From Epiperipatus broadwayi (lineage: Eukaryota > Onychophora > Udeonychophora > Euonychophora > Peripatidae), in the NCBI GenBank assembly GCA_028023455.1, contig JAQFVV010012507.1, forward strand, positions 434,001-498,000: a DNA stretch of 64,000 nucleotides. Reading direction: 5' to 3'. The notes beneath the pieces were generated by a model that saw nothing but the letters and a program-made list of their open reading frames with translations, was not told the origin of the DNA and did not search any database. Of the stretch, positions 24,269 through 35,139 are shown one piece after another; within the stretch, counting starts at the first letter, position 1; each line of letters begins with the position of its first letter. Both the position numbers and the translations under genes were made by a program.

Positions 24269-25275
24269 TACTTTCAGTGTAATTACTAATAATACACATT
24301 TAATTTATTATTTCCATTAATTTTCAATTCACAAAGATTTCAAAGGACATTATACTTGTCATGAATTTATAGAATTTTTTTTAATGTATTAGAAATGTAA
24401 ACACAATTAAAAATTTGATCATATGATAACATATTGACACTTTAAAAATAGTATAAAACAAAAGTTATATAGAAATGTTTTGGTTGCTATTCTGATATCC
24501 TGATCAGGTGCTTGACCTTTGGCATCCTTGGTCTAATTAGAGATTAAATACTAACTAAAACGTTTGTAGTATAAGAGATCACTATTATCTTATGTAGCAA
24601 TAAATAATAAGTTTACATTTGTATTAGAAGACACTAAAACATGTTTCAAGTATTATATTTTCTGTGCTTTTACTAGTATTATATACAAACACATTATTTT
24701 GCTTATGCATGGTATATAAAATTGCAATCAATATTTCAAAAAAATCTCAAGGTTTTTTTTAATAGTGCTGGTGATTGCTATAATTTATAACTTGAAGCAG
24801 TTGGATCTGAGTTTGATCCTAGCTTCATGACATCTAGCCATAAGCCCACTTCAAACACATAATACTAACCTTAAATTTCCAATGCAATGGGGCTTTATAC
24901 GTTCAATCCACGCTAATTTCCATAAAGGAAACTTATTTTATAAATGCATACTAAAATTAATTAGTTTCAGTTTACAATTAATCAATGCTATTAATAAATT
25001 CATGATAGAATTATTCATGAATTTATATATTATAACTGTGTGGATTGTGCGTAAATATTTGTAAATTTTAAATATATATAATTGTTTAAAAGTTTCATTG
25101 CATCGGGAATGTTTTTTTTTTTTTTACTTTTAAATAATTTGTTAAAATTTCATTGATTAAAAGCTACATTCTTTCGATAAGCTTACAGATGTTCCCTTTC
25201 CAAAAACAACAGTTAAAGTTTATTAATTAGAAAAAAAGATAAGGATTCCCTAGTTAAAATCATTTCTGATTTTAA

Positions 25276-25305
25276 GAATTCATTTTCTAATTAGAAAATG
25301 AATTC
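25276..25305. repeat. Perfect 30-bp palindrome
   Basis: GAATTCATTTTCTAA followed directly by its reverse complement TTAGAAAATGAATTC, with no loop. It lies just before the Tc1-like segment. It could be an inner end of a terminal inverted repeat or a fold-back product. Confidence 0.9.
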
Positions 25306-25313
25306 AAGTTAAT

Positions 25314-25499
25314 GAGTTTGAAAGCCTTATCGAAGGAATGTATCTAAAAACAACCAGTAAGTCTAAAAACATTGATAATGAAAGAAGCGCTAGCCTGAAG
25401 GCATCAGAGGACAGATATATAGCTCTGAAAAGTTTGGAGAAGAGAAGCCATCTTTGTTGTAGAGAAGTGCAGTCAACTCTGTGCATTTTTAAATTATAA
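25314..25499 (+). pseudogene. Possible Tc1/mariner transposase DNA-binding segment
   Basis: The plus strand is open for 61 codons (EFESLIEGMYLKTTSKSKN...) ending in TAA at 25497-25499. The stretch SASLKASEDRYIALKSLEKR followed by SHLCCREVQSTL resembles the second helix-turn-helix of Tc1-like transposases, where E-D-R-Y-I and a T-A-R/R-E-L/V-Q motif are typical. Weakly similar DNA continues to about 25790 with stops in all frames. No catalytic DDE residues and no clear terminal inverted repeats could be located. The call rests on pattern resemblance only. Confidence 0.4.
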
Positions 25500-26429
25500 A
25501 ATTAAATAGTGTTTTGATCATGGTGAAGGGCTAAAACGTCAGGAATCTGGCTATTTGTTCCTGAAGTCCCCTAAAAATATTTAATGAAGCTGCTGAATCT
25601 TTTCCGGACCAATCATGCTGCTAAAATTATAAAAAGCCACTAAAATGCTGTTCAAGTAATCGACTAAATGCATGTCTACGTTTTTACCAACCTGGACATG
25701 TAAACTAAGAACCAGCCCCGGAAGAATTGGGTAATGTGTTTCCAAATGAACCTTAATATTTCTGGCCAGTTTCGAACTTTACTTTACACTCCCTTTTAGA
25801 GCTTTTTTTATTATTTAATGTAATAATCTTTATAAAACCTTTTATTCATGCTACTGTAAACTTATATTGTAATTCTCTCAACCTCTAGTCTTTAAATTTT
25901 CTCTTTTCTTACTTGGTGGTTCATTTATTATATTATATATATTTATATATATATTTGTGTGCTTTATTAATGTCGTTTATTTTTAATTATATGCCAATAA
26001 TCTTTCGACTCAATGAGCTCCTTTGTTCTATTTGCCTCACACAAATAATATAATATTAATTCTAATAGTAGTTCTCACCCATTAAAACTAAATTTATAAG
26101 TTCTATCAATCATCGAGTCGAAAGAAATTATTACATATTTACTATTTTTATAATTGGCTAATAATAAATTATTAGCTCCATTTCCAATCTATGCCCAGCT
26201 ATTTTCTCATGTTTACCAATATGTATTTATTCCTATATATAATCTTAAAATGTTTTCTGCAAAAGGGTCGATAAAGGAATCAACTAAATATACTTTAATT
26301 CAAATTTCAGTTAATTGCTATTTAGATTCAGGAAGGGCACAATGATTGGGGCATAATTAATATGATTTGCAAATACTTTAAAATGGTTTTCGTTAAAAGC
26401 TCATTTGACTTTAATTAATTGATCAAGTC

Positions 26430-27450
26430 ATCACGTAGAGCATTCTATATGGGTTTTAGTATTCAAACGATGACTATCAAGTCACTATCTTCGAACGTTG
26501 CTGATGTAGGGCAATCTTCCCCTCCTTTAGGCTGGTCGGTGATCATATTTCTGTTATTTAAATTATCGAGGAAGAAAGCTCTTCCTCTCCTGTTCATATT
26601 AGTCAAAGGGCATAAGACTTGTCAGACGCAAGCCGCCATAGGACTTCGATTATCGACTAGCCATCGTCTTTCAATTTCACTTTATAGCTCATAATTCGTC
26701 AGCACCGTTACTTCTCTGTTCCAGTAAAGCCCGCTCTGATGCTCATAATTCGTGATGAAGTGATTTAAATTAAAGTCCAACAAATTCTCTGTTTTATCTC
26801 AAAATAAGTTTCTAATAAAAATTAAAGTTATGCCCTAAAATACGTATCTTGCTCTTCATGAATGGATTTGCGAATGTGAAAATAAATATCACATTCTTTC
26901 GTATAAAATTAGAGTAATAATTTCCTTTACTAATGAATACCTTTATCTGCCTTTTATTTTCTTGTTGGGGGCATAGACATAGACTTTCAAATATTGCATA
27001 ATATTCATTGGCATATAATAAAAATCGCCACTCGTATTATAACTATAAACTTTGTTTAAGGACTAGAATTAATTAATATAATCATTATTTAAAACTCAAA
27101 CAAAACAAACTATTATTATTAAATATTTTCTAAACACACTTGGTTTCTTAGTGCTTAATTCTTTCATAATTATTTTAATGTTAATACTCGCTGTCTGTGT
27201 TGGCAACCCGAACATATACATATGATTCGATTTAAAATTATTTTAGTCATTTATTATCAGATATTAATGGCAGTTCAGGGGTCTCTGATCCTCACCAACC
27301 ATTGAGCTAGTTTCTTGGCGCATAGTACTGTGCCATCGATTTAGATTTTTACTAATCTGAGCTGTTGAGTTGGGTTTGAATTCAGTTTTGGTTCATCTGA
27401 GTAAGGATTCGACTTTCAGTGTAGGTGGTGGGTTTTTCGACTGGTACAAA
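26430..27450 (+). repeat. Diverged solo LTR (3' 1 kb) related to the 42-58 kb family
   Basis: It matches the distal kilobase of the large LTR in order and spacing. CACGTAGAGCATTCTATATG (about 26436) aligns with the GCGTAGAAAATGTTACGG area. GGGCATAAGACTTGTCAGAC then GCAAGCCGCC (about 26608) aligns with GGGGCATTAAGACTTGTCAA..CAAGCCGCC. CTCGCTGTCTGTGTTGGCAA (about 27189) aligns with the CTGCTGTCTGTATCGACAAC area, and GGGTTTGAATTCAG..., ACTGGTACAAACT (about 27375-27450) with the LTR terminus. The distance from first to last match (about 1.0 kb) equals that in the intact LTRs. No primer-binding site follows, so it is a solo LTR or a fragment of an older subfamily. An open frame at 26419-26694 lies in its GC-richer core. 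Confidence 0.75.
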
Positions 27451-27669
27451 CTATATATACATATATGTGCCTATAGTAAAGTTTATAAAAAATAGAATTG
27501 ATTATAATTCCTAATATAATTATATGTGGATTTTCTGGCTATAAAAAATCATATTAATAATTGTATTGTTTTACATTTTCATATAAATGAAACTAAACAT
27601 TTTGTATAAAATTATTTTTTAAATACATGTATATTGTCTATATTAAATTTAATGTGATTAGACAGAACA

Positions 27670-27895
27670 TGAATTCGGACTTTCAAGCTATCTACAGCTA
27701 ACCACTCCATCTTCTACAACTGATACATATAACCACATACATATGAAAAAAATAAATGATATCCAATACATGTATTTCATGCTAGAGTACGAAATACATA
27801 TATTGAAGATTATTTATCGTTTTCACATGTTATGTGTATCAGTTGTATAAAATGGAGTGGATAGTGGTAGTTAGCTTGAAAGTCTCATTTCAAGT
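27670..27895. repeat. Head-to-head pair of the hammerhead-core short repeat
   Basis: Left copy (minus, about 27676-27778) and right copy (plus, about 27791-27893) are inverted relative to each other. They meet at TTTCATGCTAGAGTACGAAA (27774-27793), where both GAAA cores face the centre. Each arm runs through TACATGTATTG or TACATATATTG, a TTATTTAT block, TGTGTATCAGTTGTA and AGCTTGAAAGTC. The first core and stem II are missing from both, as if the inversion formed at the ribozyme. Confidence 0.7.
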
Positions 27896-28451
27896 CCTGT
27901 ATAATTACATAAAATTATGTTGTAATATTTAAATATAAGAATAATTAATATACTTGGAGATAGAAAATTTGTTCAAGTTGGACCTAATTATTATTTTTCA
28001 GTCAGTTTTGATAAAGTTACTGATCTCAAGAAGTGAAATTTACCTATTTCTTTGGTAAGAAAGGAATCAGCCAATATTTTTACTTAAACCCAAGTACAAC
28101 TTTATTTTCTCTTTTTGGTTGGAGTGAAGTCACTGGAATATAATGTCATTTCTTCTCTGATGGCTTTTTGTTAGTGAAACCTCAATTGAATATGGAATTT
28201 TATGCTCATAGATATGATATAACAAAAAATGATTTTAGAAAATCTCTTCATGTGCAGTCTTTAAGTCAGAGTGACTTAAAGTTAACCTGGGCATGACAAT
28301 AATATTGGCATTAATAAGGGATTTGGGTTTTACATTATCAGATTTTCATTGGTATGGGTGGCTGAAGAGTTCGAGAGTGGAGTAGATTGAAGCCTGTTCA
28401 TTAAAGTTTGAAGATTTTCTATCTTAATATAAACTGAACACTAATTATTTA

Positions 28452-28632
28452 TATGTGTGGGATATGATGATCTGGACTAACTGATGAGTGCTGTTTCAGC
28501 ATGTAATGTGTAAATTGGAGATCATTTATCTTTTTCTCATGTGTGCGGTGCATTGCATATTAGTTGTATAAGATAGAGTGGATAGCTGAAGGGATTTTAA
28601 AAGACTGTTCAAATCCCTATATTACATATAAA
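28452..28632 (+). repeat. Hammerhead-core short repeat, plus-strand copy
   Basis: It contains the consensus first core CTGATGA (28481-28487) and stem II GTGCTG-TTT-CAGCAT (28488-28502). The second core reads GTAA instead of GAAA (28503-28506), so cleavage is unlikely. TGATCT before the core can pair with AGATCA after it (outer stem I). The end carries GTTCAAATCCCTATATTAC, partly complementary to the start (ATATGTGTGGGATA). That end also resembles a pol III B box, hence a SINE-like origin is an alternative. Confidence 0.6.
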
Positions 28633-28715
28633 ATTGTTTTCTAAATAATTCTAATTTATGATTAATGATATTTAAATTTATGAGACTTGTTTTGAAACTG
28701 ATCTTGTAAATTTTG

Positions 28716-29085
28716 TTCATCATCATCATTATCAACCATTATCAATCCACTGCAGGATGAAGGTCTCTCCAAGTTTAATCCATCCTCTCTGATCTTTAGC
28801 TTCTTTTCTCCATATCACCCCTGCACACTTTCTTATTTTATCCATCTATCTCACATGGTCTCTTTCTGAGTTTTTTACAATCTCTTGGAATCCAGTTTAA
28901 AATTTCAATTGTTCATCTATTGTCATCTCTTCTAGCAATATGTCCAGCCCAATTCCACTTCAATCTTTTAATTTTTTCAATGAGGTCAGTAACACCTATT
29001 TGTTCTCTTACCCATACATTGTGTTTTCAATCTCTTCTTGTTACTCCCAACATACATCTCTCCATATTTCTTTGAGTAGTCTTTG
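28716..29085 (-). pseudogene. RTE-like LINE 3' end, 5'-truncated
   Basis: On the minus strand this is the same 3' terminal segment as at 58390-58760. It encodes the RTE-type C-terminus (W-x-G-H-I-A-R-R near 28930, a KR...R...V...W-x-D-x-I-R stretch, then W-G/A-x-D-R...W) and ends in a (TGA)n tail, seen on the plus strand as CATCATCATCAT at 28716. The copy stops abruptly near 29085, the usual 5' truncation of target-primed reverse transcription. Several frame breaks are present. Confidence 0.8.
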
Positions 29086-29089
29086 TCAT

Positions 29090-30840
29090 ATGTATAAAAT
29101 GTTAAAAAAAGTTTACTCAATAAATGTAATTGACTTTTATTACACTTCTTTTACAATTTTCAACATATCAATTAGAATAAAAGACATATGCCTATTGCAT
29201 TTTCTTTTCAGTTGTTTTGGATTGTAAACATTTGTAAAATAAATAGAAACTGATCTCTATCATTTTTTAATGAGACTATAAATTTAAAAAATCACAGGGT
29301 GTAAAAAAATACATGGCTGATAAAATATATTTATGTTATCGAAAATGTATTATAATAATAGTATAATGTTTTTGTACCTAGTTAATATATTGTATCTCTG
29401 TGTGTTAATAACAATAACAATAATTTTGATCACTAAGTAATTGTTTACTAAAATAAGCAAGTAAAAACAAATAGTAATTTTTAAAAAAAAAAAAAAATTG
29501 TACAATTTTAATTATAATTTTGATATATTTTAAGCTTGACTAAACTAAAATAATTATCTTTAACACAATTAAAAATTAACAGGAAGTTTTAATTGTAAAC
29601 AAACCATCGTTTGACAAATTGTTAATAAATGTAGATAAATTTTGACATTCAAATAATTAGCATAAATTAGAATATACATAACTCTAATTATGAAAAATTC
29701 CGCTAATAATCTTAATAAATGTAATTAAGTATAATACATTTATTTTATGACATAAATTCAGATTATTCAAATATAATAATAGTTTATGTTTAAAAATTAA
29801 TTTAGCAATTATTTATTTATTTGATATGAAATTATATCTACATAGTAATTACTACTAATTATCTTAGTGTTATTACATAATTATAAAAAGTTATTTTATT
29901 TTCTTAATTTTTTTATCTAATGATAATGTTCATATTGCAATATAAATTAGTCTACTCAAGAGAGTTTGAGTTGAAGAGTTCAAGCATTTAAAGTGAGACA
30001 ATTGTTTGCATTCCATGAACTTTGAACTCCATAGTCTGCAACTCTATCCCTGCATTAATCCATGCAGGGCAATTATTCTATTATTGTTATATTATGATCA
30101 CTACAAATCATATTTTGATTATTGCTTTTTGTATATCAATGTTAACTGTAAGTATATATATATAATTATCAATTATTTGATTGAATGAAAGCTTATTAGA
30201 TACAAAAATCACATGAAATTGATATAAAAAAGGTAATGAGAGTACATTTTAATGTAAAAGAAAGTATGATGAAACATATATATATATATATGAAATACAA
30301 AAATAAGCATATAGATGTTTTTATAGCACAAACATATTTTGATAATAGCTAACTATATTTGATTCTTTACACAAAATGTCTTTGACATAATAGTACAACT
30401 CGCAAAATAATTGACAGTACCATTATAGTATGTCTATATATAGATATTACATACCTAGTGGAGACACAGAAGCCCTATTGAAAATACTAGTCAAATAAGT
30501 TTTGATCAAAAATAAATAAATAAATTAAGAATGATGCATATTTTTACATTTATACAAAATATTAAATGTTGTTTGATTTTTACAAAATAATATGAAAAAA
30601 TAATTATCCAAATAAAGACAACTGTAATATTTTGCAGATGATTATCTCTTGTTTGGAAAGAGAGATGTCATTATATCTAATCAATGAGCAGGCAGAAAAG
30701 CAAAACAATGCAAAACTAATGAATCTTTCATTTGAATGGTAACAATTTTATAGGAAAGTTTCTTTTATGGCAGATGTCCATTCAATCTAAAATAAATGAT
30801 GGGCACTGATGAAGAAATGATTCAAGTAGAGAATGTCAGA
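29090..30840. other. Gene-less AT-rich stretch
   Basis: No gene seen. It includes a poly-A run near 29483-29496, a hairpin CCCTGCAT-TAATCC-ATGCAGGG at about 30047-30068 and (TA)n near 30275-30290. Confidence 0.5.
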
Positions 30841-30841
30841 T

Positions 30842-31105
30842 TTACTCATCATCAAAAATGCATATACTGTAGAAGGCTGAAAATTGAGCAACTATCCATG
30901 TTTTAGGCTCCAAATGTTCATATCCAATTGCTACTACTTCGGCAAAGTGTCGCAAGGAAAGTTGATTTTGATTCTCATCACTTAAAAAAATATGTTAGCC
31001 TATCATTACCTGAATGCCAAGATATTCTGCGATTTAACCATCAACAACATTAAACTGAACCTTATGTGCCTGTAATTGAACATTCTTGGACTAAAACCAA
31101 TTTCA
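30842..31105 (-). other. Unidentified protein-like segment, two stops
   Basis: The minus strand reads AHKVQFNVVDG-stop-IAEYLGIQVMIG-stop and then an open run (30994-30842) including NQNQLSLRHFAEVVAIGYEH and LEPKTWIVAQFSAF. Composition is protein-like against an AT-rich background. TTCAATTACAG at about 31080 could be a splice acceptor, and CAG/GTAATG near 31010 a donor. No family is recognised. It may be a decayed gene, a pair of small exons or an old transposon. Confidence 0.28.
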
Positions 31106-31109
31106 AAAT

Positions 31110-32220
31110 TTTCAAGAAAATGATAGGCACATCTCTTTGTTTAACAGCAACAACAAAAAAGCTCCAATTACTTTTCTATAGTTATACTACATGTTTTATT
31201 CTTATTGTTTAGTGAAATTTATAAAAGTAAAAAGAGCAGATAAATAACAAACCACCAAAAAATAATAATGGAATTTTGTATCCTACTGTATTTGTTCATT
31301 AAAATTTCATAACTTTTTTACCATCTGTCAATTTTAATATTATTTTGATAAAAGTACACTAAAATTTTGATGTTCATGTGTCTTTTTTTTTACTTTTTTG
31401 TAATGAAATTATTTTCATATTGTTCTTATTTTAATGAAATTATTTTGCTAATGTATAAGTTAGTCTTCATCAGATGTATAAAAATGCATAGAGCATATCT
31501 ATAATAGTATTGATATGACAATAATAACTATCAAATGATTCATTTTCAAAACATCTAGACTTCGTAGATATTTGTCTTGTTTTAGTATAAAAGAATTAGT
31601 TATTTTTTTAGTGGATTTGAATCCTTGCCTGACATTTCAAACGTAATTTTTTTATGCTAAGCATGTGCTACTGCGTGATTACCAAATTTAAAAAAAATAG
31701 TCCAAACTAAAACAGAATTATCTACGTATATGAAGTTATTTGTAATACAGACATTATTATTAGAAAAATCTAAATTTTATTTAACTTTTGAATAAATTGC
31801 CAAATTTATTAACATGACACATGTATTATTTTACGAAAGAATCTTTCTTTAAAAAGCAACTTATTTCATTCTAATAAATATATGGCCAACTAATAAATAA
31901 TATAATAGCATTAAAATTTTAAAAAACTATATCACCAAAATTAGACCAAAACTTATTATAAATATTCATTAAAAATATATACACTCATTATAAATTAAAA
32001 TAACATTCTCCTTAATAAGAATTGGTATTTTAATTTATAACGATACAATTGTATAATAAATTTTGGGGAACTTTGATAAAGACGCTCTGTATTCAAATGC
32101 CTAGCTTAATAATGTTTTAAATATTAGTGAAATTGTATTGCATGTTAATTGTCTATACACACTTGTGGAATATATATATATATGTAAAATTAAGAGCTTG
32201 CTAATAGCTCTAAACAAGCT
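31110..32220. other. Gene-less AT-rich stretch
   Basis: Nothing assignable. Two copies of TTAATGAAATTATTTT-like sequence lie near 31400-31445. Confidence 0.5.
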
Positions 32221-32284
32221 TTTTTTTTTATTTATGATAAATGCTACTACAAGAGAAGGCATTCAAATCATTTTTATTTTAAAT

Positions 32285-32341
32285 GGTCCCCATCCCCAGA
32301 CCGGTTTCGACCTATGGGTCTCTTCAGTGAGGAGTTGGGAC
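32285..32341 (-). ncRNA. Hammerhead ribozyme (type I, PLE-type), intact core
   Basis: All conserved parts are present on the minus strand. Stem I 5' strand is GTCCC..CTCCTCA (32341-32328), core one is CTGAAGA (fits CUGANGA; 32327-32321), stem II is GACC-CATA-GGTC (32320-32309), core two is GAAA (32308-32305), and a minimal stem III CCGG leads to the cleavage triplet GUC (32301-32299). The stem I 3' strand TGGGGATGGGGAC follows. Stem I pairs as two helices (TCCTCA with TGGGGA, GTCCC with GGGAC) around a small internal loop. This architecture with a very short stem III matches hammerheads described in Penelope-like elements. Predicted cleavage is between 32299 and 32298. Flanking sequence shows no PLE coding region, so this is an isolated terminal-repeat piece. 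Confidence 0.82.
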
Positions 32342-33078
32342 ATTAGATCTAAAAAACCAACTCAAGCAAAGCATTTATCTATATTTATTTATATATATAT
32401 TTCTATTTTTCTAAAACTTGCTGCATCCATGGATTTTTTATATACTTCACTGGTATTAATGTTTTATTTCATTATTGCTGCATAGGCACTTTTTTTTTTG
32501 CTTCTATTATTAAAATATTCAAATTGACCGATTTTACACCTATGTATAAAGAAGTTGGAACATGCATAAAAAATAAGTAAAAACTAAAAAATCAGTAAAT
32601 TTTAGTGTTTTAATTATAAAGGCAATAAAACACAAACATAAATAATAATAAATATATTTGATGTATTCTCTTCACTCTGCATTCTTGAAATATATTCATA
32701 AACTCACTGAAAAGCACACATTATTTCCAAATTTCATTTCACCTGAAGCCATAATTTTATATGCAAGTCTTTATTATTTGTTCTATATTTACAAAAGTGA
32801 AACTTTCTGAAGACAATGTATTCTAATGTAATTGTGTTCAATTAAAAGAATAGATAGTTCAATATTTAATTGGAGTTAAGAATAATGTGATAATCTTCAG
32901 CATAATAAATGATGAGAAATTATCATTAACATATTTATCTGATGATGATCAAGTTATGAGTGGAGAAACTTTGAACTTATAAATAAAAGTGTAATGTCTA
33001 TGTTTAGTATCTTAAAATTGAAACTGAGTCAGTAGTAGATGATAAATGTCTTTACAAAACACCATCCATGTTGAGAAG

Positions 33079-33120
<42 letters not shown>

Positions 33121-33125
33121 ATCGG

Positions 33126-33183
33126 AATATATAAATAAACAATATATATATATATATATATATATATTGTTTATTTATATATT
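33126..33183. repeat. Perfect 20-bp-arm hairpin with (TA)n loop
   Basis: Positions 33126-33145 (around ATATAAATAAACAATAT) and 33164-33183 are reverse complements with a TA loop. A long (TA)n tract at about 33082-33118 sits just left. Confidence 0.9.
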
Positions 33184-33189
33184 ACATAT

Positions 33190-35030
33190 AATATTTTTAT
33201 AATGGGTATTATGCTTAAATATATATATTGAACAGATTATTTTAGCCATAGATGAGTAGTGATCATCAAAGATTTGACATAGTTTTAGAGAATCAAAAAG
33301 CATATTGATTGATATGCTGCTTTGATATTAAACAAATTAAAAGGGTATCATAAAATGATAATTTGATTTTGTGTAAATTGTCATATCATTTAATTGCATA
33401 TTAAGAAAAGTTTTTAATAATATTTAAAAATAACTTTTTACAATAATAGTAAGAGATGATATTATTGCCAATTAGTAAAATGTAAAGCCTTTAAAATAAA
33501 ATTTAAAAATTTATGCATGAATAATACTTGTTCCAATTGCTGTTCATTCTTTTGATAGTAATTATTTGAATAGTTTGTAGATGGCTTCTTGAGATAGACA
33601 CTAAATTGAGTTATAGATTTGATATGAAGATTAACAATTTAAAATTATTCCAAGCATGAGAACATGCTCTTTGTTTTCTTGGCTACTAGGTTAATCATTT
33701 ACAAGTGATACTGTCATGACTTATCAATTCCATAAATGATCTACAAGATGAGATTCATTTTGAATATACCGTTAACAGAATTTTAATAATTAATGTTCAA
33801 ATAATATTAGCATTTTTAGCCACTTATGAGAAAAAAATGTTCAGCTCCTTTAAGTGTAGATATTTGTCATTCTAAGAAATGGATCATATTAAATATTTTG
33901 ATAACATTATAGATAGAAAGATAGATTAGTATATTTAGCACAGACTCCTGCTCATTATAATAATGTTATGTTTAACAGTATAAGAAATAGATCAATTCAT
34001 AATATCAATATAAGTACTTTAAGTAAGTTAAGTGTATATAAAATTTATAATTCTTTAAATGTTTTTTATGGATAAGAAAGAGGAACCTTTAATAATGGAA
34101 CATACTGTATTGAAGAAATTTTATTAAAGAACATTGTTCATATAATGAAAATTTAATGGTAATACCTAAAGATTAAATATATATGTAGGTGGACATGTCA
34201 ATTGTAACTTAGCTGAATAAAAAATAGGTTATGTTTAATATTGGTATAATTAATTTAATTATTATTTATAGATCTAAGTAGTGGATAAAGAGCAATGCAC
34301 TTTTTAAAAACATATATTATAGTTAATTTGAATATAGACTTTAGTAAAAAACAAAGTTTAAATTATAAAGATTTTCTTAAAGACACTCAAAACAAGTTAA
34401 AGATAAATTGTGTTCATGAGAAAACATTAGATAAGCAATGATAATGTTAAAGAATTACAATTAAAAATGGACTTGAAATTTTTTAGAAACATTTTCTGCA
34501 TAATAACTTAAAAAATGATCATTTAATTATTTGAATTCCATAATATATAATAAATCAAGAGTAGGTCTCAGTGCTAGTACCATCTATAATAATTTTTGAA
34601 TAATTGGAGATTACAGTGGGTTTGCTACTATTTAGTAATTACTATTAATTTAAGCTTACTATAAATAAGACTAGATTAGAGAGTTATAAAATAACCAGAA
34701 TAATGGACATTTATATAATATATGGTAGCTTCACAAAAACATTGCTTATTTATTGAAATATAGATGGTCTGTTTATTTGTGAGACTCTCTCAGATTCTGA
34801 TGGGGAAACGTGCTAAGAAATTGGTAAACAATGACAAACTATCACCAATGGTCAAATATTCTTGACTGCAATAATTTAATGTTTACTTACACCATCTTCC
34901 TTTATGCAGTAAACATTATATGTATATATAATTTTATATGTAATAAAACTATCTCTAGTGCATCTGAAAAATAAAGATTGTTCATAAATTGTATGCGTAG
35001 AGATAGAGAGTTATCTGACTTTGATTATTA
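33190..35030. other. Gene-less AT-rich stretch
   Basis: No supported feature. Fragments such as CTGATGGGGAAACGTGC at about 34797 recall a collapsed ribozyme core but are too short to call. Confidence 0.5.
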
Positions 35031-35038
35031 AAACCTAA

Positions 35039-35138
35039 ATAAACCTAGAATATATATATACAATTACAATGATGTTTTTCCCATAAGATAAACCTAGAAT
35101 ATATATATACAATTACAATGATGTTTTTCCCATAAGAT
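35039..35138. repeat. Exact tandem duplication, period 49 bp
   Basis: Two apparently identical copies of a unit running from AAACCTAGAATATATATATA to TTTTTCCCATAAGAT. No differences are visible, so this is recent. Confidence 0.9.
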
Positions 35139-35139
35139 G

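Noticed and set aside
24770-24850. B-box-like GAGTTTGATCCTAG, possible SINE
   Set aside because: No clear A box, tail or second copy in the window.
25515-25560. TGGTGAAGGGCTAAAACGTC and similar strings (also about 34797) as hammerhead cores
   Set aside because: They lack the exact CUGANGA and GAAA cores and a foldable stem II.
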